Source: Nonlabens sp. (GTDB lineage: Bacteria > Bacteroidota > Bacteroidia > Flavobacteriales > Flavobacteriaceae). From it: a stretch of DNA of 5,923 bases. The stretch's first letter is position 1. The number at the start of each line of letters is the position of its first letter. The stretch lies in assembly GCA_023301395.1 (NCBI GenBank), contig JALZUY010000098.1, positions 1 through 5,923 on the forward strand. The letters are read 5' to 3'. This document shows, piece by piece, positions 1 to 5,923 of the stretch. The position numbers and the translations under genes are program-made. The notes beneath the pieces were generated by a model. The model made no database searches, was not told the DNA's origin, and saw only the letters and a list, made by a program, of their open reading frames with translations.

Positions 1-113
1 AAAGTAAGTGCAATTTTATCTAATATCTTTCTGTTTTTTTGCAGCAGTTTTTTAGCGCGTGAATAATTATCATTGATTAGTCGTTTTATTTCAGCATCAA
101 TCATCAACTCTGT
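1..113 (-). pseudogene. ftsH: FtsH C-terminal fragment, truncated at both ends
   Basis: Read on the minus strand from about position 113 down to 1, one frame stays open and contains the segments IDAEIKRLIND, YSRAKKLL and RKILDKIALT. This spacing matches the helical C-terminal part of the M41 peptidase domain of FtsH, the membrane-bound ATP-dependent zinc protease (family pattern: T...ID.E...L....Y.RA..LL......L..IA). The conserved Thr four residues before the Ile of ID is also present. The match ends just upstream of it, near positions 105 to 120, where the AAA+ domain and the HEXXH zinc site should follow but the upstream region of dusC begins instead. The C-terminal end of the protein runs off the left edge of the window. 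The first 60 bases contain 18 G or C, unlike the neighbouring dusC. The family call is from remembered motif patterns and the fragment is short, so an unrelated helical protein remains possible. Confidence 0.55.
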
Positions 114-121
114 CGCGCATC

Positions 122-149
122 TTGTAACGCTGAGGGTAACAGGTATACT
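122..149 (+). promoter_or_regulatory. Probable sigma70 promoter of dusC
   Basis: TTGTAA at 122-127 and TATACT at 144-149 are separated by 16 bases and resemble the -35 (TTGACA) and -10 (TATAAT) hexamers. They lie about 30 bases upstream of the dusC ATG at 181, leaving a short leader. The promoter sits just inside the dusC-side block, so the segment that carried dusC seems to have kept its own promoter. No operator or riboswitch-like structure is visible. The assignment rests on consensus matching only. Confidence 0.45.
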
Positions 150-180
150 GCGTTCCTTTTTATTTCGAGTAGCGATAGTC

Positions 181-1107
181 ATGAAAGTCACCCTTGCCCC
201 GATGGAAGGCGTAATGGATCACCATATGCGTCAGTTGTTAACTTCACTTGGTGGAATCGATCTCTGCGTGACCGAGTTTGTGCGTGTTATCGAACTTCGT
301 TTACCTGCCAAGGTATTTCGTCGTGTCAGTCCTGAGCTTTATAACGGCAGTAAAACCGAAGCAGGAACACCGGTGCGCATTCAGTTACTCGGCCAAAATC
401 CAAACTGTCTTGCAGAGAATGCCAGTAAAGCACTGCATGTTGGTTCCGATGGCATCGACCTGAACTTTGGCTGTCCAGCAAAAGCGGTAAATAAAAGTAA
501 AGGTGGCGCGGTGTTATTAAAATCCCCTGAGACATTGTATAAAATTGTCAAAGAGGTACGCGACATCATGCCAACCAATCAGTTATTAAGCGCTAAAATA
601 CGCCTTGGTTACGATGATAAAACCCTAGCCATTGAAAATGCTCAGGCGATAACCGAAGCGGGCGCCGACGAACTTGCGGTGCATGCGCGTACCAAAGAGG
701 AGGGCTACAGACCCCCTGCTCACTGGCATTGGATTGCAAAGATACGTGAAGCGATCAATATCCCGGTCACCGCCAACGGTGATATTTTCACCCTTGATGA
801 TGCTAAACGTTGCATGGAGATCAGTGGTTGTGATCGCCTTATGATTGGTCGTGGCGCACTCGCGATGCCTAATCTTGCGCAGGTAATCAAAGAGAAAGAG
901 GCGCCTTATAGCTGGCCACAAACACTGGATCTGATGACCGAGTATCTATTTATCCAGACCCATGGTGATAAAGAGAAGTACCTGCCCAATCGCATTAAAC
1001 AGTGGCTTACCTTTATGCGCTTATCACAGCCACAAGCACTGACCTTCTTACACCAGATTCGCAAAATTAAAACCATAGTGATCAATAACATGGTTACCTA
1101 CAATTAA
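181..1107 (+). CDS. dusC: tRNA-dihydrouridine(16) synthase DusC, C-terminus replaced
   Basis: DusC is a cytoplasmic flavoenzyme that uses NADPH and FMN to reduce uridine 16 in the tRNA D-loop to dihydrouridine. The ATG at 181 gives the usual DusC start MKVTLAPMEGVMD, so 36 in-frame upstream codons back to a TTG at 73 are not counted. The 308-residue product has an N-terminal TIM barrel with the APMEG FMN-binding start (residues 6-10), NFGCPAKAVN with catalytic Cys98 (same number as in E. coli DusC), KIRLG with Lys139, VHARTK with His168, TANGD (198-201) and the GRGAL phosphate-binding loop (223-227). The helical C-terminal domain includes NRIKQWL (270-276). E. coli DusC is about 315 residues; here the family sequence fades after FLHQIRKIKT (near residue 298), and the last ten or so residues are read from the antisense of the polymerase gene. 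The start has no strong ribosome binding site. The enzyme may have lost the end of its C-terminal helix. Confidence 0.93.
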   Translation: MKVTLAPMEGVMDHHMRQLLTSLGGIDLCVTEFVRVIELRLPAKVFRRVSPELYNGSKTEAGTPVRIQLLGQNPNCLAENASKALHVGSDGIDLNFGCPAKAVNKSKGGAVLLKSPETLYKIVKEVRDIMPTNQLLSAKIRLGYDDKTLAIENAQAITEAGADELAVHARTKEEGYRPPAHWHWIAKIREAINIPVTANGDIFTLDDAKRCMEISGCDRLMIGRGALAMPNLAQVIKEKEAPYSWPQTLDLMTEYLFIQTHGDKEKYLPNRIKQWLTFMRLSQPQALTFLHQIRKIKTIVINNMVTYN

Positions 1108-2169
1108 TCCAGAAGCGTCTGGTTTCCCAATCCATAAACTTCTAGGCACAAAAAACAATAATGCACTCAATAGCTGATAACCATAAGAAAGCCCGTCAAA
1201 CTCTACGTGCTCTATCACTACTCCTATATTAATAAAGGCGTCATAATTTAATGACATATAACCTTCACTCAATTGGTTTTTTGCAAACAGTAAACTAGGA
1301 TTACTTAATATCTCACCAAATCCATAATCTACATGTGTTAAAAACTGAGAAAGCGGGAAACCTATAATCATCACTACAAATAAAAGTAGTGTAGACTTCA
1401 CATTGCTGTTTAGCAGTTTAGGAAAAAATAAGAATATGAGTAATAAATAAATAGGTCCTAGCGCGTTTCTTTTCTCTGTTAAAGGGTTTTTAAAGAGCAA
1501 TAATAAAGTTATACATGCAAGTAACAGGAGCATAACAATAATCCATTTTTGGGTATTAATTTTTGTGTGTTTGCGGTATTCTAAACAAAGAATAACGCCT
1601 GACAAAGGCAGTAAGAAAAGGATTTTCTTAACAATAAGAAGATAGCTAACATTGTATGTTGATTTCATCCAGCTAGGTCTAGCTAACTCATCAAGGAAAA
1701 AACTATAATTTATTACAAGCACTAGAATACTTAAAATAACAAATACTGATATACTCGATAAAGAATATGGTTTACTAACCAATTCAACCTTCTTAGCTTT
1801 TATATACCCCTTACAACCAACATAAAAAAGAAAGAAGACAATATGAAAAATAGCTATGAGTCCATTTGTTTTAATAAAAGTAAGCTCAGAAAAAGGAAAA
1901 TTATGAGTGAATACTGGAGTTTCCATGGAATTAAACTCATTAATTTGAGCTAAAGGAGCTACTAAAAAGAACAAATAATTAAAGACGATATACGTGCTTA
2001 GAAAAGGACTGTATTTACGTTCTATGAAAATATGATAATACGTTATAAACGTAAGAATTAATGCGTTCACCATGAAGCTTATCCACAAAGAAATAGATGT
2101 GTCTAAGGTTGTAAACAGAAATACTGTTATTAATAAATAAATAAATATGAAGAAATTTCTTAATAACAC
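1048..2169 (-). CDS. wzy: Wzy-type O-antigen/capsule polymerase, C-terminus truncated
   Basis: This is an integral inner-membrane protein of 373 residues with about ten hydrophobic segments (roughly 5-22, 28-47, 57-74, 104-118, 138-158, 176-196, 208-226, 237-250, 258-275 and 333-341). Two features point to the O-antigen polymerase superfamily, which joins lipid-linked repeat units at the periplasmic face: the loop KNPLTEKRNALGP (227-239) and the late signature FVPRSLWIGKPDASG (340-354). Sequence similarity within Wzy proteins is low, so the family is clearer than the specific linkage made. Translation begins at GTG 2169, because an in-frame stop lies 21 bases upstream and no ATG is available before residue 33; no Shine-Dalgarno sequence is seen. 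Members usually continue for several tens of residues after the GFNFANL-like stretch, with another membrane segment. Here the frame stops at once, at the join with dusC, so the product is probably non-functional or an artefact of the join. It is the last gene of the minus-strand cluster. Confidence 0.72.
   Translation of the reverse strand: MLLRNFFIFIYLLITVFLFTTLDTSISLWISFMVNALILTFITYYHIFIERKYSPFLSTYIVFNYLFFLVAPLAQINEFNSMETPVFTHNFPFSELTFIKTNGLIAIFHIVFFLFYVGCKGYIKAKKVELVSKPYSLSSISVFVILSILVLVINYSFFLDELARPSWMKSTYNVSYLLIVKKILFLLPLSGVILCLEYRKHTKINTQKWIIVMLLLLACITLLLLFKNPLTEKRNALGPIYLLLIFLFFPKLLNSNVKSTLLLFVVMIIGFPLSQFLTHVDYGFGEILSNPSLLFAKNQLSEGYMSLNYDAFINIGVVIEHVEFDGLSYGYQLLSALLFFVPRSLWIGKPDASGLIVGNHVIDHYGFNFANLV
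1050..1078. other. Chimeric junction between dusC and the polymerase gene
   Basis: Two unrelated convergent genes overlap by 60 bases (1048-1107), and both lose their family C-termini here. Sequence left of the interval reads as normal DusC on the plus strand; sequence right of it reads as normal polymerase on the minus strand. Within about 1055-1073 both readings are plausible (HQIRKIKT forward, GFNFANL reverse), suggesting a short microhomology at the join. Base composition also changes: 29 of 60 G or C in the row at 181-240 against 18 of 60 at 1381-1440. Whether this is biological or an assembly artefact cannot be told from sequence alone. Confidence 0.7.
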
Positions 2170-2273
2170 AAATGCTTTATTTAAAAAAAATTAATAAATG
2201 TATTCAACACAGCATCTACAGAATAATGTACTTTACATTCTTCAATTATTATACTTTGCTTTTTAAGCGCTAA
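2170..2273. other. AT-rich intergenic spacer in the polysaccharide cluster
   Basis: This 104-base spacer between the methyltransferase and polymerase genes is the only sizeable gap in the minus-strand cluster. It contains a short inverted repeat, AATGTA/TACATT (2225-2239, 3-base loop), and on the minus strand a TATAAT hexamer (2253-2248) without a correctly spaced -35 box. A run of T followed by TTTAAATAAAG lies just before the polymerase start. A separate promoter for the polymerase is possible but not demonstrated, and there is no convincing intrinsic terminator. Confidence 0.4.
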
Positions 2274-3695
2274 TTATTTCAACCTACCCACAAACAAATG
2301 TCTGTTAATATCAACTTCTTCATCTAATATGTATTCAAACTTATCCGAGAAAGCTTCTTTAAACCATTCTAGCGTATAAAACTCTGGAACAGGTGGAATA
2401 TTATTCATATCGCCAGAATAGAGTCCTAAAGGCATAAATTCTACAATAATATATTTTGATGTTATGGATTCTAAAACATTGAAAATGTGTGACAAACCAA
2501 CATCTTGAGTTAGAATAAGATGATGAGTTACTGCTAAAGCCATAACGATATCCCCTTCTATTCTATCACTAACAATCCTAGTGTTACTTCGGTTATTGGG
2601 TCTTACAAAATCATAAAGCAATGGTAAAACATCTTCTCGACCTTGGTTTCTTTTATAAATATGATCTAAAGCATTCTTATCATAATCTGTAGCAATGAGC
2701 TTAGTTATTTGAGTGTTTTCTAATACAAAATTTGCGAATTTTCCTTGATTACTGGCAAGTTCTATTAAAGATTTTCCATCCTTAAGATTATTTTTTATTA
2801 CTTCGGTAATCCTCAAAAACCTTCTATCTTCTGAAGGTTTTTTATCATTATGATAATCTTTCCAGTAGGAATCTACTCTACTTTTAGAAACACTCTTAAT
2901 AATTTTTCTAGCCTTATTTGTAGAATATAAATTTTGAAATGTTCTTTTTAATTTTAAGATCAGATCTATCTTATTATGCTTACCGTATTTATCAATTACT
3001 CTTGAATATCTCGCGGCAGAAAGTCTGCGTTTACCGTTGTGTAACTTAAATAACTTATCACCTATTGAAGAACCTAAAAAGGTTGAATATTTATGTCTTA
3101 ACAAAAAGAGATCTTTATCACTAAAGAAACCATTATATAAGTAAATACTATTTGATAGATCAGAAAAACCTTTATTATATAAATACAAAGGCATGTAAAA
3201 GGAGTTGTAAAAATTATTAAAACCAGTCCAAGCCTTTCCGTTTCTAGTATCTACTTTAATAAAACTCCCGAAATCTACATAAACCGGCTGAGCCATGTTA
3301 AAAACTACATTAAAAGCGTGTACATCAAATAATTCATATCCATATTTGTTTGCAACTTCATTACAATCTAAAACCGTATTTGCTGCATCTTGAAGCATTG
3401 AGAACGACCACTCATATGGGTAATTCCAAAACTCTATGTTTTCATGTTCAATAACTAAATCAAAACCCTCTATTTTTAAATCAGAAATCCATGTTTTTAC
3501 AAATAGTTTTTTAGTAATCAACTCATCCAGCATACCGCCAGACATCATATCATTAACTTGCTCGATATATTCACTATTAACGCCTCTAACAACTCTATCT
3601 CCATAAAAAAACAAAGTACAAATTTGATCGATAGAAAACTCCAACGTTTTTAATTCTTCTCTTTTAATAACCTCACTCATAATGGTTTGATCCAT
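2274..3695 (-). CDS. Kinase-like domain plus SAM-dependent methyltransferase
   Basis: This 473-residue soluble protein has two parts. The C-terminal part (about 305-473) is a class I methyltransferase: LIELASNQGKF (310-320) is the SAM-binding motif I, ATDYD (335-339) supplies the acidic residue of motif II, and ALAVTHHLIL (386-395) is in the motif IV position. The N-terminal part carries NYPYEWSFSMLQDAA (91-105), then FDVHAFN (123-129) and VDFGSF (140-145), which resemble the catalytic loop (D...N) and DFG metal-binding motif of protein-kinase-like folds. Proteins with a YPYEWSF segment, a D....N loop and a C-terminal methyltransferase form a known family often annotated as SAM methyltransferase or NoeA-like; the substrate is not established. 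In this locus it probably modifies the polysaccharide. The first start, ATG 3695, overlaps the flippase by 19 bases. A second, ATG 3680, forms an ATGA overlap with the flippase stop and would give 468 residues; it may be the true start. Confidence 0.75.
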   Translation of the reverse strand: MDQTIMSEVIKREELKTLEFSIDQICTLFFYGDRVVRGVNSEYIEQVNDMMSGGMLDELITKKLFVKTWISDLKIEGFDLVIEHENIEFWNYPYEWSFSMLQDAANTVLDCNEVANKYGYELFDVHAFNVVFNMAQPVYVDFGSFIKVDTRNGKAWTGFNNFYNSFYMPLYLYNKGFSDLSNSIYLYNGFFSDKDLFLLRHKYSTFLGSSIGDKLFKLHNGKRRLSAARYSRVIDKYGKHNKIDLILKLKRTFQNLYSTNKARKIIKSVSKSRVDSYWKDYHNDKKPSEDRRFLRITEVIKNNLKDGKSLIELASNQGKFANFVLENTQITKLIATDYDKNALDHIYKRNQGREDVLPLLYDFVRPNNRSNTRIVSDRIEGDIVMALAVTHHLILTQDVGLSHIFNVLESITSKYIIVEFMPLGLYSGDMNNIPPVPEFYTLEWFKEAFSDKFEYILDEEVDINRHLFVGRLK

Positions 3696-4993
3696 GTTTT
3701 AGGTCTGAAAATATTAATAATAGACCTGGTTTGTAAATAAAAATTTTCTCTTGTTTTTTTGAAGAAAAAATTTATAAAATAGCTTGATACGGAATATGAA
3801 ATCAAAGTAGCATAGGCTGCTCCTATCAAACCGATATTTTGAATTAAATATATATTCAATGATATGTTTAATACGGCGCCTAAGATAAGTCTAAAACTCG
3901 CTAACTTTTCTAATCCTTCATTAAGATAATAACCCCATGAGGCGTTGCTTAAAAAGACAAAAACTATAGACCAAATATAAACACTTAACAAATCACTACT
4001 TGCCGCATACTCTTCACCAAATAGTAATTGAACCATCAAAGACCCAAAAAAAGTATAAAGTATACATGCAGAAACAGCGATTTTCATTAATAAATCATAT
4101 AATTTTTGTAATCTATTAATGAATTCTATCCTACTTTTTTTCCTTAAAGCAACTAACGATGGGAAAATAGATTGTGTAATAATAACTGTAATAAAAAGCC
4201 ATACACCTGTAAGTTTAACAGCGACGCTATAAATACCTACCTCATACTCGCTCATGAATTGCTTGATCATAACTTGATCTATTTTCATGTAAAGAGCTCC
4301 TGCAACAGAGCCCAATATCAATAATTTTCCTTTATTAAAAAGTTCTACAGCTATTTTTTTATCAAAACCCCAATTTAGAGGATCTAATTTTTGCCCTTTA
4401 TAGATAATTATGTAGGCTATAGTTAGTAAAAACCATTCTAGAAGAATAGCAAATGCAAACCATAATAAAGAGTATTCAAATAATATAAAATAAACCTTTA
4501 ATAAGGCTAGACAACCCACAACAATGATGTTACATATTGCCGTGTATTTACTTTTAACTTCACTTTGAAAATAAAAATCAATTATTTTAAAACTTTGAAA
4601 AGCTACTGACATTGAAAGAAGTCCTATAATGTAAAGTGTCGTTGTACTTTCTTGTTGATAATAAAGAACTGGCATCATTATAAACATCATTGCAAAAAAA
4701 CCTGAAAACCTTAATATCAAAGATGTACCAATAATTTGATCTCTTTTTTCTGGAGTCTTTACAAGTTCTTTTACTACGATTTGATCTAAACCTAGTCCAG
4801 CTATGGCGGTAAACAAATACACAAAAGATTCTGAATAACTTAGAATACCATAGTCATTGGGCCCTAAATAATTTGCTATCCATATCCCTATAAAAAAAGC
4901 ATCAATTATTCGCACGCCTTTTTCTACTAAAAGCCACATTGCGTTATTGAAATATCTTGATATTTCTACAGATTTAAATAATTTAGATAACAA
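3677..4993 (-). CDS. wzx: Wzx-type polysaccharide flippase (MOP superfamily)
   Basis: This inner-membrane protein of 438 residues is mostly hydrophobic, with about 12 expected membrane spans. It is predicted to flip undecaprenyl-linked repeat units from the cytoplasmic to the periplasmic face. Family features include an N-terminal WLLVEKGVRII (20-30), the YLGPNDYGILSY segment (42-53) after the first helix, GLGLDQIVVKEL (66-77), and the central MKIDQVMIKQF (236-246) followed by EVGIYSVAVKL (251-261). Its length is typical of the family. The only usable start upstream of the first helix is TTG 4993: an in-frame stop lies 15 bases further upstream and the next Met is residue 19, inside that helix. 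The start follows the fcl stop by 4 bases, and the TGA stop at 3679-3677 overlaps the next gene, so the three genes are probably co-transcribed and translationally coupled. No Shine-Dalgarno sequence is visible; the upstream bases are A-rich. The sugar specificity cannot be read from the sequence. Confidence 0.88.
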   Translation of the reverse strand: MLSKLFKSVEISRYFNNAMWLLVEKGVRIIDAFFIGIWIANYLGPNDYGILSYSESFVYLFTAIAGLGLDQIVVKELVKTPEKRDQIIGTSLILRFSGFFAMMFIMMPVLYYQQESTTTLYIIGLLSMSVAFQSFKIIDFYFQSEVKSKYTAICNIIVVGCLALLKVYFILFEYSLLWFAFAILLEWFLLTIAYIIIYKGQKLDPLNWGFDKKIAVELFNKGKLLILGSVAGALYMKIDQVMIKQFMSEYEVGIYSVAVKLTGVWLFITVIITQSIFPSLVALRKKSRIEFINRLQKLYDLLMKIAVSACILYTFFGSLMVQLLFGEEYAASSDLLSVYIWSIVFVFLSNASWGYYLNEGLEKLASFRLILGAVLNISLNIYLIQNIGLIGAAYATLISYSVSSYFINFFFKKTRENFYLQTRSIINIFRPKTWIKPL

Positions 4994-4997
4994 TATT

Positions 4998-5923
4998 TTA
5001 TTTTTCTATGTAAGCCGCATACATCATCTCCACACCTTTTTCTAGATCTACCTCATGTTTCCAGCCTAGGTTGTGGAGTTTTGACACATTAGTAAGCTTA
5101 CGTGGTGTGCCGTCTGGTTTTGTAGCATCCCAATCGAGATTACCTTGATAACCTACGGTAGTTTTAATCATCTCTGCTAGGTCTTTTATAGCAATATCTT
5201 CACCAGTTCCTATGTTGAGATGTGTGTTTCTTATGTCTTTTTCTGTTCCTTTTACATCAGTAAAACTCTTGTTTTCCATAAGATAGACACAGGCTTTTGC
5301 CATATCATGTGACCATAAAAACTCACGTTTAGGAGAACCTGTTCCCCATAGAGCAATGCCTTTTTCTGTGATACCGTTTTTTTGTAATTCCGCTTTTGCA
5401 GCAGCGTAATTATCAACACCTAAATCTTCACATAGTTCTTGCTTTTTTCCCTCCATAAGCAATTTACCTAGATGCATTTTTCTAATCAATGCAGGAAGAA
5501 CATGAGATTTCTCAAGATCAAAATTATCGTTAGGACCGTACAAATTAGTAGGCATTACTGATATGAAGTTAGTGTCATATTGCAAATTATAGCTCTCACA
5601 CATCTTGATACCAGCAATTTTTGCAACCGCATAAGGCTCGTTCGTGTATTCTAATGGACCAGTAAGTAAACTGTTTTCTGGCATAGGTTGTGGTGCCATT
5701 TTAGGATAAATGCACGTGCTTCCTAAGAAGAGTAATTTCTTTACATCATTCAAATAACTGTGATGAATCACGTTATTCTGAATCATGAGGTTTTTATAAA
5801 TAAAATCTGCGCGATAGGTATTATTTGCCACTATTCCACCTACACTGGCAGCGGCAAGAAAGACATATTCTGGCTTTTCAGTAGCAAAAAAATCGGCCGT
5901 GGCTTGTTGATTTGTGAGATCCA
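4998..5923 (-). CDS. fcl: GDP-L-fucose synthase (GMER), 5' end outside window
   Basis: Fcl is a cytoplasmic short-chain dehydrogenase that epimerises and reduces GDP-4-keto-6-deoxy-D-mannose to GDP-L-fucose with NADPH. The frame is open to the right edge with 307 visible residues, so the GTG at 5831 is an internal Val and not the start. With a constant offset of 39 from E. coli numbering, all key residues are present: Ser68 and Cys70 in GSTCIYPK (Ser107, Cys109), Tyr97 and Lys101 in YAVAK (Tyr136, Lys140), and His140 in EKSH (His179). The AAASVGGI segment (23-30) and MPTNLYGPNDNF (123-134) are also conserved. About 39 residues, including the N-terminal GxxGxxG nucleotide loop, should lie beyond the window. 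About 25 extra residues between 152 and 189, before LWGTGSPKREFLW, set it apart from the 321-residue E. coli enzyme and resemble Bacteroidota or Campylobacterota forms. It is the upstream member of the cluster seen here; gmd would be expected nearby. Confidence 0.93.
   Translation of the reverse strand, partial: DLTNQQATADFFATEKPEYVFLAAASVGGIVANNTYRADFIYKNLMIQNNVIHHSYLNDVKKLLFLGSTCIYPKMAPQPMPENSLLTGPLEYTNEPYAVAKIAGIKMCESYNLQYDTNFISVMPTNLYGPNDNFDLEKSHVLPALIRKMHLGKLLMEGKKQELCEDLGVDNYAAAKAELQKNGITEKGIALWGTGSPKREFLWSHDMAKACVYLMENKSFTDVKGTEKDIRNTHLNIGTGEDIAIKDLAEMIKTTVGYQGNLDWDATKPDGTPRKLTNVSKLHNLGWKHEVDLEKGVEMMYAAYIEK

Noticed and set aside
73..180. In-frame 5' extension of dusC from TTG 73
   Set aside because: The 36 extra residues have no match to the DusC family, which starts at MKVTLAPMEG. 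The extension also spans the likely promoter and the suspected join.
326..1091. Minus-strand open frames opposite dusC (326-535, 381-578, 625-921, 906-1091) and a plus-strand one at 278-463
   Set aside because: They lie inside a well-supported dusC gene in other frames, have no recognisable domain, and look like shadows.
1048..1107. Natural tail-to-tail overlap of dusC and the polymerase gene
   Set aside because: Both proteins lack their family C-termini and the base composition switches here, so a join explains the data better than an evolved overlap.
2225..2239. Inverted repeat AATGTA/TACATT as a terminator
   Set aside because: The stem is only six A/T-rich pairs and no T-run follows it in the direction of transcription, so it is too weak for an intrinsic terminator.
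2248..2253. TATAAT on the minus strand as the polymerase promoter
   Set aside because: The nearest TTGAAA on the same strand is 23 bases upstream, too far for a -35 box, and such hexamers are frequent in AT-rich DNA.
5829..5831. GTG at 5831 as the start of fcl
   Set aside because: Upstream codons to the window edge encode conserved GMER residues (AAASVGGI), so the GTG is an internal valine.
1..5923. CRISPR arrays, tRNA or rRNA genes, insertion sequences, transposases, integrases or attachment sites
   Set aside because: No spaced direct repeats, cloverleaf-like segments, terminal inverted repeats or transposase/integrase motifs were seen on reading both strands.

Overview
The window looks like three unlike pieces of DNA joined together. 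Positions 1 to about 113 are AT-rich and hold, on the minus strand, a short stretch that reads as part of the C-terminal tail of the membrane protease FtsH. Positions from about 115 to about 1060 have roughly balanced GC and hold a gammaproteobacterial-type dusC gene (tRNA-dihydrouridine(16) synthase) on the plus strand, with a sigma70-like promoter. Positions from about 1060 to the end are AT-rich and carry four minus-strand genes of a surface-polysaccharide (O-antigen or capsule) locus.

In transcription order, right to left, the polysaccharide locus is: fcl (GDP-L-fucose synthase, its 5' end outside the window), a Wzx-type flippase, a two-domain protein with a kinase-like N-terminus and a SAM-methyltransferase C-terminus, and a Wzy-type polymerase that lacks its 3' end. 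fcl and the flippase are 4 bases apart, the flippase and the methyltransferase overlap, and a 104-base spacer precedes the polymerase. Together they fit a Wzx/Wzy pathway: fcl makes the activated sugar GDP-L-fucose, the flippase moves lipid-linked repeat units across the inner membrane, the polymerase joins them, and the methyltransferase probably decorates or caps the glycan. No glycosyltransferase lies in the window, so the locus must continue beyond the right edge.

The FtsH fragment, dusC and the polymerase gene are each cut at the block boundaries. dusC loses its normal C-terminus exactly where the polymerase loses its own. This suggests either a chimeric assembly or clone, or a real rearrangement that broke three genes.

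The taxonomy is mixed. DusC looks gammaproteobacterial. The fcl product carries the central insertion I associate with Bacteroidota or Campylobacterota, and the AT-rich genes start with TTG or GTG and have no visible Shine-Dalgarno sequence, which would suit Bacteroidota. However, O-antigen loci move horizontally and are often AT-rich in Gammaproteobacteria, so the host cannot be fixed from this window. Apart from the polysaccharide functions and the kinase-like/methyltransferase protein, I see no new defence or mobile system.
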